From Unio delphinus (taxonomy: Eukaryota; Mollusca; Bivalvia; Unionida; Unionidae), in contig JAQISU010000345.1 in assembly GCA_029339505.1 (NCBI GenBank), positions 819,501 to 883,500 of the forward strand: a DNA stretch of 64,000 nt, in the 5' to 3' direction. Made by a program: the position numbers and the translations under genes. Below the pieces are notes generated by a model. That model worked only from the letters and a program-made list of their open reading frames with translations. It was not told where the DNA came from and made no database searches. Below, one piece after another: positions 48,976-59,745 of this stretch (positions are counted from its first letter, which is position 1; each line of letters starts with the position of its first letter).

Positions 48976-50400
48976 ATTATTATTCATTTTGTTAGACTAA
49001 GATTATTGACACTAAGATGCATGTCCCGTCCATTGGAGCTGAATTTCATGTTTAACACTGAAAGAGTACACATAGATTACTGTAAATGTATATATTGAAA
49101 GTTACAAAGTCTAAAGCAAACAGTTTCCGTATGAGTAAATTTGGGAGACACAGTTTTAAATTAACCTACATTATGAATCCAATAAAATATTGACTGAAAA
49201 TATTCCAAAAATCACTTAACTTCCTAGAATCTGTTATAAAATGCAGTTACAGAAGTCATGCTTTGTAATGGGTTCATCAAATAAGATTCTACTGATGTGG
49301 CAACTGAGGTGTAGGAAATAATGTTTATAAAATTGTTAATGCAATGATGGATTGTTTTTTCACAAATCTGGAATGCGGAAATTGATAAATTATAGATTGA
49401 GATTTTACAAATTACTGTAATTTCTCCCAATATACTGGTTGAAGTTCTGGTGTCTTTTCTTCTCACTCAGATCTGTATATGATGGGACCGACTGTTGGTG
49501 GGTCTGTTGGCAACATTTGGCAATGCCAAACTCCCATCTTTTGTCTCTTCTGTCCTGGACCCAACAGCTTAGGCAGTCAATGCCTTTTCATTGGATTGGA
49601 CAAACCTGAATGCATACACCAACCAAACAACACCTCCGATTCCAAAAGTGAAACTGAAAGTAACAGAATCAGCCTCTCCCCTCATCCTCATCACCTCACT
49701 CTGATGTGAGGTGTTGTGGATCAATGATCTCATCAATCTTGCATTGGAAACCCTGCTGAAAATTTCACTTTTTCCTCATCTGCTCAAACACAATAGCAGT
49801 TGTTTCATCCTTGTCCAGAACTCCGAACCTACATGCCTGAATAATTTCAAACAGGCCCACAGACTTTAAACAGTTTTTGGAACCGGTCAAGGAGAGAATC
49901 ACTTGAGCATGATGGCCCCACCCAATCTGAAAGCATATGAAGTCAAAAGGCACATTTTCACCCAGTAGTGAACCTATCATGCCTTTCTAGGCATCTATAC
50001 TGCAAGTAGCTAATTTCCACCTCTGGCTCTTCAAGGAGAGCAAGATAGCACTAAGTACAATCAAAGGTTAATGCTCCACAATTGCTGGCACCTTCCATCA
50101 TCATTGGAGAATGGATATTGGACAAACCCAGGACTTATGCCAACCTGTGCCCAAAGTGGAGCCTATCTTGGGTGTTAACCTAGCTGGATAAGACACCATA
50201 GGAACCATTTCAAAGCCATCTCTGATACTGCCTTTCCTAGAAGACATGTTTTCTAATGGCATTAGTAACTCAAGGCAGAATTTATGAAATACATGTACAA
50301 TCAGCAGACCCGAATTAGATGCAAGTTCTGACAAGACGGATCAGTTTTATTCATGACTGCATCTTCTTTGATTGCCAAGAACAATCTTCCTTCCACAGGT
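48976..50400. other. Host DNA, no gene recognised
   Basis: 48976-49470 is AT-rich with nothing clear. 49470-50400 has a more balanced base composition and short open frames on both strands, possibly the body of the degraded element whose recombinase end follows. I cannot assign these frames. Confidence 0.35.
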
Positions 50401-50409
50401 AACTAAATT

Positions 50410-50840
50410 ATTGTCATGAACCCTCTGTCACGTATGGATATATTAAATGTAGGCCACCTATTATACCCAGTCCAACCTTCAAGTGATGCTTTAATAAGAA
50501 CAGAGCCATTGCAGCAAGGGAGATCATTCCTCTTTCTACTTCTCATAAAAGGACAGGAGAATGTATCAGAACAGACTATCATGTCCTGGATTAAGGCCGT
50601 TATTCACACAGCATATATGTGAATAACCCCAGCTCAGTGAACTTACTATGCACTTCAGCTCACAAAGTTCAAGCAGTTATCACCAACAGACTGGAACTGT
50701 TCACCAACCGACATCATTCAGGCTCCAGTCTGGTTATATAGAAGCTGCCTCAAAACCTTAGGGGACTAGAGACAACATCTCTGGGGTAAGGGATGTACCT
50801 TCCTCCATCTATTGCCTATTCTCCTAATGTATTCTGATTG
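50410..50840 (+). mobile_element. Possible DIRS-like/tyrosine-recombinase retroelement remnant
   Basis: A frame at 50416-50622 reads LLYPVQPSSDALIRTEPLQQ, then FLFLLLIKGQ, then VSEQTIMSWIKAVIHTAY. This has the PV-AL--Y---T pattern and I---T---WIK--I--AY block of DIRS/Ngaro-type tyrosine recombinases. A degraded continuation (SAHKVQAVITNRLELF) follows after stops. A weak similarity made by eye. Confidence 0.35.
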
Positions 50841-51279
50841 GGTAACATATTTGAAGAAATAACCAGTTTTTACTAGTAAATGTTTCTTCAGGAATACACA
50901 CCCAATTGCAATAAACACACCACCCCCACAGCCTCCAACAGTTACAGCCACAGAAAGTGTGATTTCTGCTCAAGTAGTAACTGATAGGTTCTTAGGCTTT
51001 GCCACCATGTCTTATACATAAGTGAAGATCACTCTGCCTGACTGCCATATAGGGTAGCAGACACTTATTAGCTCCCTTTAGGTAAAAGTAGTATCTAGGA
51101 GGGCTGGATTTGCAAGGTAGTAGTAGTTCTCCATAAGTATTATGAATGGGTAAGTATTCTCAAAGAAACATATTTTACTAATAAAAATTGGTTTCTTGTA
51201 ATATACCCCAGTGTAAGGTTACCTGACAAATACCAATATTTGATGCAATATATACCATTAGAAGGCAGTCTTGCATTTA
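50841..51279. other. Host DNA, possible retroelement 3' region
   Basis: Two diverged copies of a phrase around ATGAATGGGTAAGTATTCTC / ATTCTGATTGGGTAACATAT with TTACTAGTAAATGTTTCTT lie about 330 bp apart (50830-50900 and 51150-51210). This could be repeat structure of the preceding retroelement. Confidence 0.35.
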
Positions 51280-52505
51280 ACATTATACTTTTATGTAATA
51301 TACCCCAATATAAGGCAACCTCTTGTTTAACATGACACCCTTATGCAGTATATGCCAGTATAAGGTAATCTTGTATATAACATGACACCCTTATGCAATA
51401 TATGCCAGTGTAAGGTAATCTTGTATACAACATGACACCCTTATGCAATATATGTCAATATAAGGTAATCTTGTATACAACATGACACCCTTATGCAATA
51501 TATGTCAATATAAGGTAATCTTGTATACAACATGACACCCTTATGCAATATATGTCAGTATAAGGTAATCTTGTATACAACATGACACCCTTATGCAATA
51601 TATGCCAGTATAAGGTAATCTTGTATACAACATGACACCCTTATGCATTATATGCCAATATAAGGTAATGTTGCATACAACATTACACCCTTATGCATTT
51701 TATGCCAATATAAGGTAATATTGTATACAACATGACACCCTTATGCATTATATGCCAATATAAGGTAATCTTGCATACAACATGACACCCTTATGCAATA
51801 TAAGTCAGTATAAGGTAATCTTACATACAACATGACACCCTTATGCAATATATGCCAAGATAAGGTAATCTTGTATACAACATGACACCCTTATGCAATA
51901 TATGCCAATATAAGGTAATCTTGTATACAACATGACACCCTTATGCAATATATGCCAATATAAGGTAATCTTGTATACAACATGACACCCTTATGCAATA
52001 TATGCCAGTATAAGGTAATCTTGTATACAACATGACACCCTTATGCAATATATGCCAGTATAAGGTAATCTTGTATACAACATGACACCCTTATGCAATA
52101 TATGCCAATATAAGGTAATCTTGTATACAACATGGCACCCTTATGCAATATATGCCAATATAAGGTAATCTTGTATACAACATGACACCCTTATGCAATA
52201 TATGCCAATATAAGGTAATCTTGTATACAACATGACACCTTTATGCAATATATGCCAATATAACGTAATCTTGTATACAACATGACACCCTTATGCAATA
52301 TATGTCAGTATAAGGTAATCTTGTATACAACATGACACCCTTATGCAATATATGCCAATATAAGGTAATCTTGTATACAACATGACACCCTTATGCAATA
52401 TATGCCAATATAAGGTAATCTTGTATACAACATGACACCCTTATGCAATATATGCCAATATAAGGTAATCTTGTATACAACATGACACCCTTACGCAATA
52501 TACTT
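51280..52505 (+). repeat. 50-bp minisatellite, ~24 copies
   Basis: The unit CCCTTATGCAATATATGCCA, ATATAAGGTAATCTTGTATA, CAACATGACA is repeated contiguously with few substitutions and is more uniform in the right half. Confidence 0.95.
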
Positions 52506-52920
52506 ATGTGTAATGTATTTGTGTATAATCTAAATATATACTTTTTGAGTCCCAAGCAACCTTGCCACCAACCCACCCACCACCACTATCCAGGAATATG
52601 GCAGGTATGGTACCATAAAAAATCTGTTATTTCATATATATATATATATATATGTTATAAAAGAAACTGTTATTTCACATATATATATGTTATAAAAGAA
52701 ACTGTTATTTCACTACTTTTTATATGTGAACACCTTTAAGTGTTACTCTTGATTCAGCACAGAAAGACATGGTTGGAGCATGAATATAAAAAAAGGTATT
52801 TAAAAAATTGAGATGAGTGAATTTTAAAGAAAGTTTGAATATAAAATACAATTAAAGTTCATAAAAAATTGGGATGCCACTGCAGGACACATACATTTGT
52901 GCATGTGTGTGTGTGTGTGT
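52506..52920. other. Host DNA with short AT runs
   Basis: Contains two copies of a 45-bp phrase (TATGTTATAAAAGAAACTGT) around (AT)n at 52630-52710. No gene. Confidence 0.5.
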
Positions 52921-52925
52921 TTGTG

Positions 52926-53016
<91 letters not shown>
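52906..53016 (+). repeat. (GT)n then (AT)n microsatellite
   Basis: A short GT run (52906-52926) passes into about 43 AT dinucleotides (52930-53016). Open frames here are artefacts (IYIYIY). Confidence 0.95.
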
Positions 53017-53017
<1 letters not shown>

Positions 53018-53184
53018 GTGTTTTTTGCTGCTTTTGAGATTGTTGAGTAGTCAGTTAATTGTCTAAGTGTCATTTGTATTCATCTTTGCTCATTAATTGC
53101 TAGATGGCACTGTTCTCACTTCCCAAAAGACTGTGTAGCATTTTTGTCAGCTTAGAAAATGTGCATCTGTATTACTTTGAGGAA

Positions 53185-54376
53185 GTGTGAAACATGCTTT
53201 GTTGTGTATCTGTATTACTGTGTGAAGTGTGAAACATGCTGTGTTGTGTATCTGTATTACTGTGAAGAAGTGTGAAACATGCTGTGTTGTGTATCTGTAT
53301 AACTGTGAGGAAGTGTGAAACATGCTGTGTTGTATATCTGTATTAATGTGAGGAAGTGTGAAACATGCTGTGTTGTATATCTGTATTACTGTGAGGAAGT
53401 GTGAAACATGCTGTGTTGTATATCTGTATTACTGTGAGGAAGTGTGAAACATGCTGTGTTGTGTATCTGTATCACTGTGAGGAAGTGTGAAACATGCTGT
53501 GTTGTGTATCTGTATCACTGTGAGGAAGTGTGAAACATGCTGTGTTGTGTATCTGTATCACTGTGAGGAAGTGTGAAACATGCTGTGTTGTGTATCTGTA
53601 TTACTGTGAGGAAGTGTGAAACATGCTGTGTTGTGTATCTATATTACTGTGAAGAAGTGTGAAACATGCTGTGTTGTATATCTGTATTACTGTGAGGAAG
53701 TGTGAAACATGCTGTGTTGTGTATCTGTATTACTGTGAGGAAGTGTGAAACATGCTGTGTTGTGTATCTGTATTACTGTGAGGAAGTGTGAAACATGCTG
53801 TGTTGTGTATCTATATTACTGTGAAGAAGTGTGAAACATGCTGTGTTGTGTATCTATATTACTGTGAAGAAGTGTGAAACATGCTGTGTTGTATATCTGT
53901 ATTACTGTGAGGAAGTGTGAAACATGCTGTGTTGTATATCTGTATTACTGTGAGGAAGTGTGAAACATGCTGTGTTGTGTATCTGTATTACTGTGAGGAA
54001 GTGTGAAACATGCTGTGTTGTATATCTGTATTACTGTGAGGAAGTGTGAAACATGCTGTGTTGTGTATCTGTATTACTGTGAGGAAGTGTGAAACATGCT
54101 GTGTTGTGTATCTATATTACTGTGAAGAAGTGTGAAACATGCTGTGTTGTATATCTGTATTACTGTGAGGAAGTGTGAAACATGCTGTGTTGTATATCTG
54201 TATTACTGTGAGGAAGTGTGAAACATGTTGTGTTGTGTATCTGTATTACTGTGAGGAAGTGTGAAACATGCTGTGTTGTGTATCTGTATTACTGTGAGGA
54301 AGTGTGAAACATGCTGTGTTGTATATCTGTATTACTGTGAGGAAGTGTGAAACATGCTGTGTTGTGTATCTATATT
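53185..54376 (+). repeat. 43-bp minisatellite, ~27 copies, interrupted by element D
   Basis: The unit GTGTTGTGTATCTGTATTAC, TGTGAGGAAGTGTGAAACAT, GCT is repeated contiguously. The array is cut in mid-unit (TGTATCTATATT) by the end of element D at 54377. The expected 5-bp duplication ATATT (54372-54376) has its partner outside the window. Confidence 0.93.
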
Positions 54377-54604
54377 AGCAGCAGAGAGGGTGAACAGACC
54401 ACGATTTCAAGCAAAAATAAGGCTTCCAGATCATGTTTTCGAACAAAATATGGCCTATAGATAACGTTTTCGAACAAAATATCAGGTTTCCAACAAATCT
54501 CATTTAACCAAAAAAAAAGTCTCCCTTTTTGCAAAAACGGAAATTTTACGATTTTTTAATCAATTTTGCTCGCAACGATGTGGTCATCCACCCTCTCTGC
54601 TGCT
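54377..54604 (+). repeat. Terminal repeat block of element D
   Basis: 228 bp beginning AGCAGCAGAGAGGGTGAACA and ending CACCCTCTCTGCTGCT. It contains repeats of TTTTCGAACAAAATAT and a segment (CTCATTTAACCAAAAAAAAA) related to the element A end. AACAAAAAATAATAAATGA lies just inside it, as in C. Confidence 0.85.
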
Positions 54605-54672
54605 AAAGTTTTCAGTTCTGGGATAACAAAAAATAATAAATGATTTGATCAAGTCTTTAGGATGAAAATCAT

Positions 54673-56007
54673 TTATGATTTTACAAACAGACTAATCGCT
54701 AACACCTCTTCTTGTAAATCAATCAGATTATTTGACTGGTCGGTGAGTTTGAAATTAATTCTGGTTAACGAATTATTATGGCATCGCATGTAGACAGGAT
54801 TAATTGGGTTTTCAATAATTAGGAATCCTGGAGGAGCTATTGGTGCAAACGAATAAAGAATATATCCCTGCTGAGCTTGATTTGATTGCTCTAGATTAAT
54901 CTGATAGCTTCCTTCAATTACATCACATACTAAATTAAGCGCAATCACCGTTGAAATATTCACGTTGAACGGAGCGATATGCCTACCACCACCATCTGGA
55001 TCATTATTATGTTTGAGGAGAACAGTTGAATCTGATTTTTGTATTGCTTTGATATCGGTTTTAACAAATCTTGCTAATTCATCAGCGTTGTATTTCGGAA
55101 ACTTGAAATTACGCAGATTGTCTTCTGTGATATTGTAATCGGTTAGGAATCGTTGTTTATTGTCGCTGTTGTCATTAATTATTGTTTGAATAATTAGTTC
55201 ATAGATATATTCCATGTCCGATATAAGTTGATTTATTATTTCAACGTGTTTTTGCGATCTTGTTTTCCGTAGTTGTTCTAGTTGTGTGTCATATAATTGT
55301 TTAATCTCATTAAAATAACCACGGACGTCAGTTAGCGTAAATGAAATAGTAACAGATGAGTCGGTTGTTCTTTTAATGATAAAATCCCATTGCAATGTGT
55401 CTTTGTTGGTGAATATAAATCTATCGGCGATTTTTCCTTTTCTTATATCAGATAAATCATCTCGATAACTGGGATTGATTTCATGATATGATTGTACATC
55501 CGTGGTTAAGTCGGTGGTGGATTTTTCCGGTGGTTTTTCAGGCCATCCCAGTACGGTTCTAATAGAACTCTGATAGATATCTACGACGTATCCTTCTGTG
55601 CTTATCTCAATTGCGGATGATAGCGTCGGCTCATGAACTGTTATAGCGATTTTTGATTCTTTTCCAGTAATCGATTTTATTCTACGCGCGAATTCATTAT
55701 TGATTTGTTCGATTTGGTATGATCCGGTTGGTATGGAAACAACGTTCCAGTCTGGGGTTCCGTCGGGTTTATTCTTATTTGCAAACACTAAAGAATTATT
55801 GGGTTGTTGACCACCAAATGATTTTGATCTGATATTAGGCCAACTGTGATACACTCGTAGTTTTGCTAGCGCTATCTCCTTCACGGGGACTGGGCTAGGG
55901 AAATTCACACTAAACTCGGGTTCCGTTGATGTTATTGATATCATGCTTGTTTGTACTGGGTTCGTGTTCTCCACTATTTGTTGAAGTAATTCCATCGGTG
56001 TCGTCAT
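54673..56007 (-). CDS. Penton/minor capsid protein, element D copy
   Basis: 444 residues from MTTPMELLQQ, fully open. The N-terminal (about 1-165) and C-terminal (about 340-444) parts match the other copies closely. Residues about 170-335 are almost unrelated (TDLTTDVQSYHEINPSY, then RFIFTNKDTLQWDFIIKRT). The exchange is confined to the middle of the protein, and the neighbouring fibre is remodelled too. Confidence 0.8.
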   Translation of the reverse strand: MTTPMELLQQIVENTNPVQTSMISITSTEPEFSVNFPSPVPVKEIALAKLRVYHSWPNIRSKSFGGQQPNNSLVFANKNKPDGTPDWNVVSIPTGSYQIEQINNEFARRIKSITGKESKIAITVHEPTLSSAIEISTEGYVVDIYQSSIRTVLGWPEKPPEKSTTDLTTDVQSYHEINPSYRDDLSDIRKGKIADRFIFTNKDTLQWDFIIKRTTDSSVTISFTLTDVRGYFNEIKQLYDTQLEQLRKTRSQKHVEIINQLISDMEYIYELIIQTIINDNSDNKQRFLTDYNITEDNLRNFKFPKYNADELARFVKTDIKAIQKSDSTVLLKHNNDPDGGGRHIAPFNVNISTVIALNLVCDVIEGSYQINLEQSNQAQQGYILYSFAPIAPPGFLIIENPINPVYMRCHNNSLTRINFKLTDQSNNLIDLQEEVLAISLFVKS

Positions 56008-56078
56008 TGTTATTATACTCATGTTGTATTTCTAATTTTGACACCGCGGAATCATAAATACTGACCATCACTGAGAAC

Positions 56079-56636
56079 TCACAATCTGGTATGGTTGAGA
56101 TTATTGAGATCATTTTGGTTTTTGGGTTTGTTTTTGGGTTCGTGTTTTCTGATTCCATCGGTGTTGTCATTGTTATTATATTCATGTTGTTGCTCTAATT
56201 TTGATATCGCTGAATCAAAAATACTGACCATCGCTGAGAATTCACTATCTGATATAATTGTATTATCGAGTGACGACGATATCATCAGGGATAACTGCGA
56301 ATATGCGGTTGATGCAATATGAAATTGAATTAAGTAATTCTGCAGTTTATTCTGGCTGCATGATGATATCTTTTTTGCTATCCCGGTTGATATACCCCCG
56401 ATTGTAGCCACCGCAGAAATGCAAATTGGAACTACGACCGGGGCAATCATTGTAACCGATGCAAGTATTATTCCGGCGCCAGCGAGAACGCTTGACACCG
56501 AGTACACAATAACATCAATTGCGGTGATTCTTCGTCGGTATTTTTTTATTTTTATTTGATACTCCTCGGCGAGGGTTTTGAGTCTATTTTGAAATTCTCT
56601 GACCTGATCATAGCGACATTGAGTTGATGAAATCAT
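56079..56636 (-). CDS. Two-helix membrane protein, element D copy
   Basis: 185 residues from MISSTQCRYDQ. Coiled coil, basic patch and two hydrophobic segments present. As in C, the C-terminus is shortened by the junction duplication, so it ends KNQNDLNNLNHTRL without reaching the penton frame. It is preceded by the palindrome AAAACGCTAGCGTTTT (56648-56663). Confidence 0.62.
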   Translation of the reverse strand: MISSTQCRYDQVREFQNRLKTLAEEYQIKIKKYRRRITAIDVIVYSVSSVLAGAGIILASVTMIAPVVVPICISAVATIGGISTGIAKKISSCSQNKLQNYLIQFHIASTAYSQLSLMISSSLDNTIISDSEFSAMVSIFDSAISKLEQQHEYNNNDNTDGIRKHEPKNKPKNQNDLNNLNHTRL

Positions 56637-56699
56637 TTTTTATTTTAAAAACGCTAGCGTTTTCAATTGTGTTTTCAAGTTCGCGGGAATTGTTAGTAC

Positions 56700-57000
56700 T
56701 TCAGCCGGAAAAATGATCTACGAGTTCTATACACCAGGCTATTTTTGATCTAATGGTGGAGCTATTAACCGCGACGAAGTGAAATTCTGGTGTTATGCCG
56801 GGGCAATCATTGTAACCGATGCAAGTATTATTCCGGCGCCAGCGAGAACGCTTGACACCGAGTACATAGTAATATCAATTGCGGTGATTCTTCGTCGGTA
56901 TTTTTTTATTTTTATTTGATACTCCTCAGTGAGGGTTTTGAGTCTAGTCTGAAATTCTCTGATCTGATCATAGCGACATTGCGTTGATGAAATCATTTTT
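56700..57000 (-). pseudogene. Tandem-duplicated fibre end + membrane-protein start
   Basis: 56793-56996 repeats the first ~66 codons of the membrane-protein gene and then joins directly to a second copy of the fibre head's last ~27 codons (about 56705-56790; compare 57219-57310). One ~360-bp unit spanning the fibre end, spacer and membrane-protein start was therefore duplicated in tandem. Confidence 0.78.
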
Positions 57001-57218
57001 ATTTTAAAAATACTAGTGTTTTCAATTGTGTTTTCAAGTTCGCGGAAAGTAATTTCAAATTCGCGGAAAACTCTTTCACGGTGTCGAATCGATATTACGA
57101 CGATGATGGAATCGTTGTTATTTTAAACCCGCTAGTGTTTTCAATTATTCGCCATCGTTAAGGGGTCCAGGGCAGGACAGGTAGGTAGATGGGTTGGGAT
57201 GTCGTAGGTATGGTAGCT

Positions 57219-58739
57219 TCAGCCTGAAAAATCATCTACGAGTTCTAAACACCAAGTTATTTTTGATCTAATGGTGGAGCTATCAACCGCGACGACATTA
57301 AAGTGTTGACCGTTACTCCTGATAATTAACATCGCAGTGCCACCAGAGTAGGTTTAACCGACCGCGATCATGTTAAATTGATCGATAGAGATCCACGTTA
57401 GCCTGTAGATACCTTCAATCCCCGTTGTACTGTAGATATCGCCCCCCGCATCGCTCCTCGTCCAGAGACCAGTGGACAATGTAGTATAAACGTCTCTTAT
57501 CCAATCCATGGTTCCATGATCGACTGTATACACGACATTTTTAATTCTTATGTGTGGATGCGGAATCCTTATCTTTTCAAAATTTTCTTTTAGTTTACGA
57601 ATATCATTGTAAATATCTTTGAGAGTCATCGTAGATGTAGCCGGGACACCAAAAAACTTATCGACGACGTCGGTGGTGGGTTTTTGATCTCCCTTTAGTT
57701 TAATAATATCGTCAATGACGTCGGAATAGGTTTTATTGATTTCGGTATTTTTCATTATCGTTCCATCGCGGCGTTGAAAAAATGTAAATAAAAGGATGTT
57801 AAATGCCATAGTTGTTCGGGTTTGATAATCACTAACGAGGTCAAAATATGTCGTCGTGATATTGCTATCTTTATAGATTTCAAAGAACTTATTAACCATT
57901 TCATTTGTGAGCTTTTGTTCGTCAATAGCTTTTTTAACTTCAGCGAGGGTCGGGCCTGTCAACGATGTGGTTTCAGAAACAGGTGTTCTCCCTAGAAATC
58001 TATCAACGATGGTATTAAGTGTTGTTTGTCTCATCATAAACATATTAATATCTTTGAGAGTCATCGTAGATGTAGCCGGGACACCAAAGAAACTATTAGC
58101 GATGTAGGCATTGTGAGTGTGCTTGCCGATAAACTCTCTGATTTCAGCGAGAGTCATGCCTGCCACAAGCGGGGTTCCAAAAAACTTAACAATGACGTCG
58201 TTAGTGGGTTTTTGATCTTCTATTAGTTTAGAAATCTCGAGATAATTTGCCTTGATTTCATTTTCATTCATCATCCTTCCCGCGTCCTTGTTAAAAAAGA
58301 ATAGCGATAGATAGTTTTTAATTTCAGCGAGAGTCATGCCAACCACAAGCGGTGTTCCAAAGAATTTATGTATGACATTTTTGCGAAAATTATTATAACC
58401 TCGTATAAGATCATTCAGCTCACGTTCGTTGGTAGCAATCGCGTCGGTGATCGTAGACACAAGTGCGCCTGGTTTAAGTCGTCCGTCGTTGGAATACAGC
58501 GCAATAGAGTTTTCAGCGGCGTCGCGCTGCCGTATCAAAATGTCATTCAATGACACATCACTGGATTTCAATTTACCCTGTTTGTCTTGAAATACAACTA
58601 TTTCATTAGGATCAACATTTGTTAAGTTCAACGTCTCAGCGATTTCATCTTCAATTATTTTTTTTATATCCTTGACAGAATCAGGTGGTGCAGTGCCATC
58701 GGGTTTGGGTTTCAAAGATCTCCCCCAAATATCAATCAT
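57219..58739 (-). pseudogene. Enlarged fibre-like protein of element D, with an in-frame TAA near the end
   Basis: The open frame is 57354-58739 (461 residues), starting MIDIWGRSLK. The shaft contains at least five repeats of a motif like FFGTPLV-GMTLAEI or FFGVPATSTMTLKDI with DQKPT-type linkers; B has a single such unit (FFGSPIVVTPSIAEI). The head differs from A-C (DHGTMDWIRDVYTTLSTGLW). A TAA at 57354-57356 interrupts it, and 45 further codons in the same frame, to TGA at 57219-57221, resemble the last strands of the other heads. The stop is probably a lesion, though a shorter head cannot be excluded. Confidence 0.72.
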
Positions 58740-58763
58740 GTTATTGTAAAACTCTTTCTCTCT

Positions 58764-59285
58764 CTAAAATCGTTTTTGACGACTTCGTTGAAAAATCTTC
58801 GATTTTCTCCAGCGATTACTAGTGTATTCATTCACGACAACATGTGGTGGTTTTCCGCTTGGGTTACTCAAGGAGTTAGAAATAGCGTTAAGGACATTTA
58901 ATACTTCGCTGCCCCATATTGGTGGGTCAATCATCGTTTGTGTTGGTAGCGTAGAATACCAAGTCTTCATTGGAAGGGTTTTTATATACCGCATAAACTC
59001 TTTTGGTGGGGCTAATCCATATGAATCGAAATAGACAATCCCACGTGGATCAATAGCGTATGCAACCCAATGAGTTCCAGGTCCGGTGCTGTTATCTAAA
59101 TTAATGATTCCGGTTTCAACGCTGTTTGGTTGATGTGGTAATTGATCTTTCATAAAGACACCTCTGAAGTTTTTAATCGCTAGTTTTTTAGCAGCATCCA
59201 TTAAATCAAAATTGGACATAGGAATCTTCGATTCCTTAATTAATAAATCGTTCCTGGTAGTCTTAGACCCTTTCCGCTGTACCAT
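58764..59285 (-). CDS. Adenovirus-type protease of element D, catalytic Gln and Cys replaced
   Basis: 173 residues, open. The His (GTHWVAYA) and Asp (YFDSYG) are kept, but in the MSNFDL numbering Q95 is Thr (PTQTMID) and C102 is Trp (PPIWGSE). Without the nucleophile it should be inactive, although the rest is well conserved. The C-terminus has an extra SKIFQRSRQKRF segment coded by a GAAAAATCTTCGATTTTC-type palindrome near 58790-58808. Confidence 0.85.
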   Translation of the reverse strand: MVQRKGSKTTRNDLLIKESKIPMSNFDLMDAAKKLAIKNFRGVFMKDQLPHQPNSVETGIINLDNSTGPGTHWVAYAIDPRGIVYFDSYGLAPPKEFMRYIKTLPMKTWYSTLPTQTMIDPPIWGSEVLNVLNAISNSLSNPSGKPPHVVVNEYTSNRWRKSKIFQRSRQKRF

Positions 59286-59307
59286 GAATACGGGGTTCCT
59301 GGTAGTC

Positions 59308-59703
59308 TTAGACCCTTTCCCTTTTTTTATATCCTTTCCCAGCTGCTTTCTTTAGTGCCATTCCTGCTGCAGTACCAACGGCTCCTAACGCAGCCGCTTT
59401 AGCCACCGCTGGGGCTGCTGCTGCAATCAATGCTGGAATCGCAGCTAACAACGGAAATATACCACCTGTTTTAATCATATTTTTGATAGCAGCCGCAGAA
59501 AGAGTAATCTGAACACCTTTTTTGGCTGCAAGTGCATCATTGAAATGTTTTATTTGACGAGTTGTCAGTGATAATTTATTTGCACCACCAGTCATTTGGT
59601 TGGGTTTCAACGTGATTGTGGTTCCACATTTTTTAGCTGATTCCGATTGCAATTTTTTTAATTGACCGGGAGTTAACGCAACACTAATAGTACTATATGA
59701 CAT
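59308..59703 (-). CDS. Hydrophobic core/virion protein, element D copy without tail repeats
   Basis: 131 residues from MSYSTISVAL. Seven A's (T's on the + strand at about 59322-59328) end the protein at GYKKRERV, as in element A. One tail unit remains downstream out of frame, overlapping the protease start. Confidence 0.65.
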   Translation of the reverse strand: MSYSTISVALTPGQLKKLQSESAKKCGTTITLKPNQMTGGANKLSLTTRQIKHFNDALAAKKGVQITLSAAAIKNMIKTGGIFPLLAAIPALIAAAAPAVAKAAALGAVGTAAGMALKKAAGKGYKKRERV

Positions 59704-59745
59704 GTTATACATAATTGATTGATTCTAAATCGTTTACAATTTCAA

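Noticed and set aside
49479..49709. A host protein-coding exon (76 codons, Cys/Pro rich)
   Set aside because: No splice signals or recognisable domain; composition suggests a degraded repeat.
52852..53073. Open frames on both strands with IYIYIY runs
   Set aside because: Produced entirely by the AT dinucleotide array.
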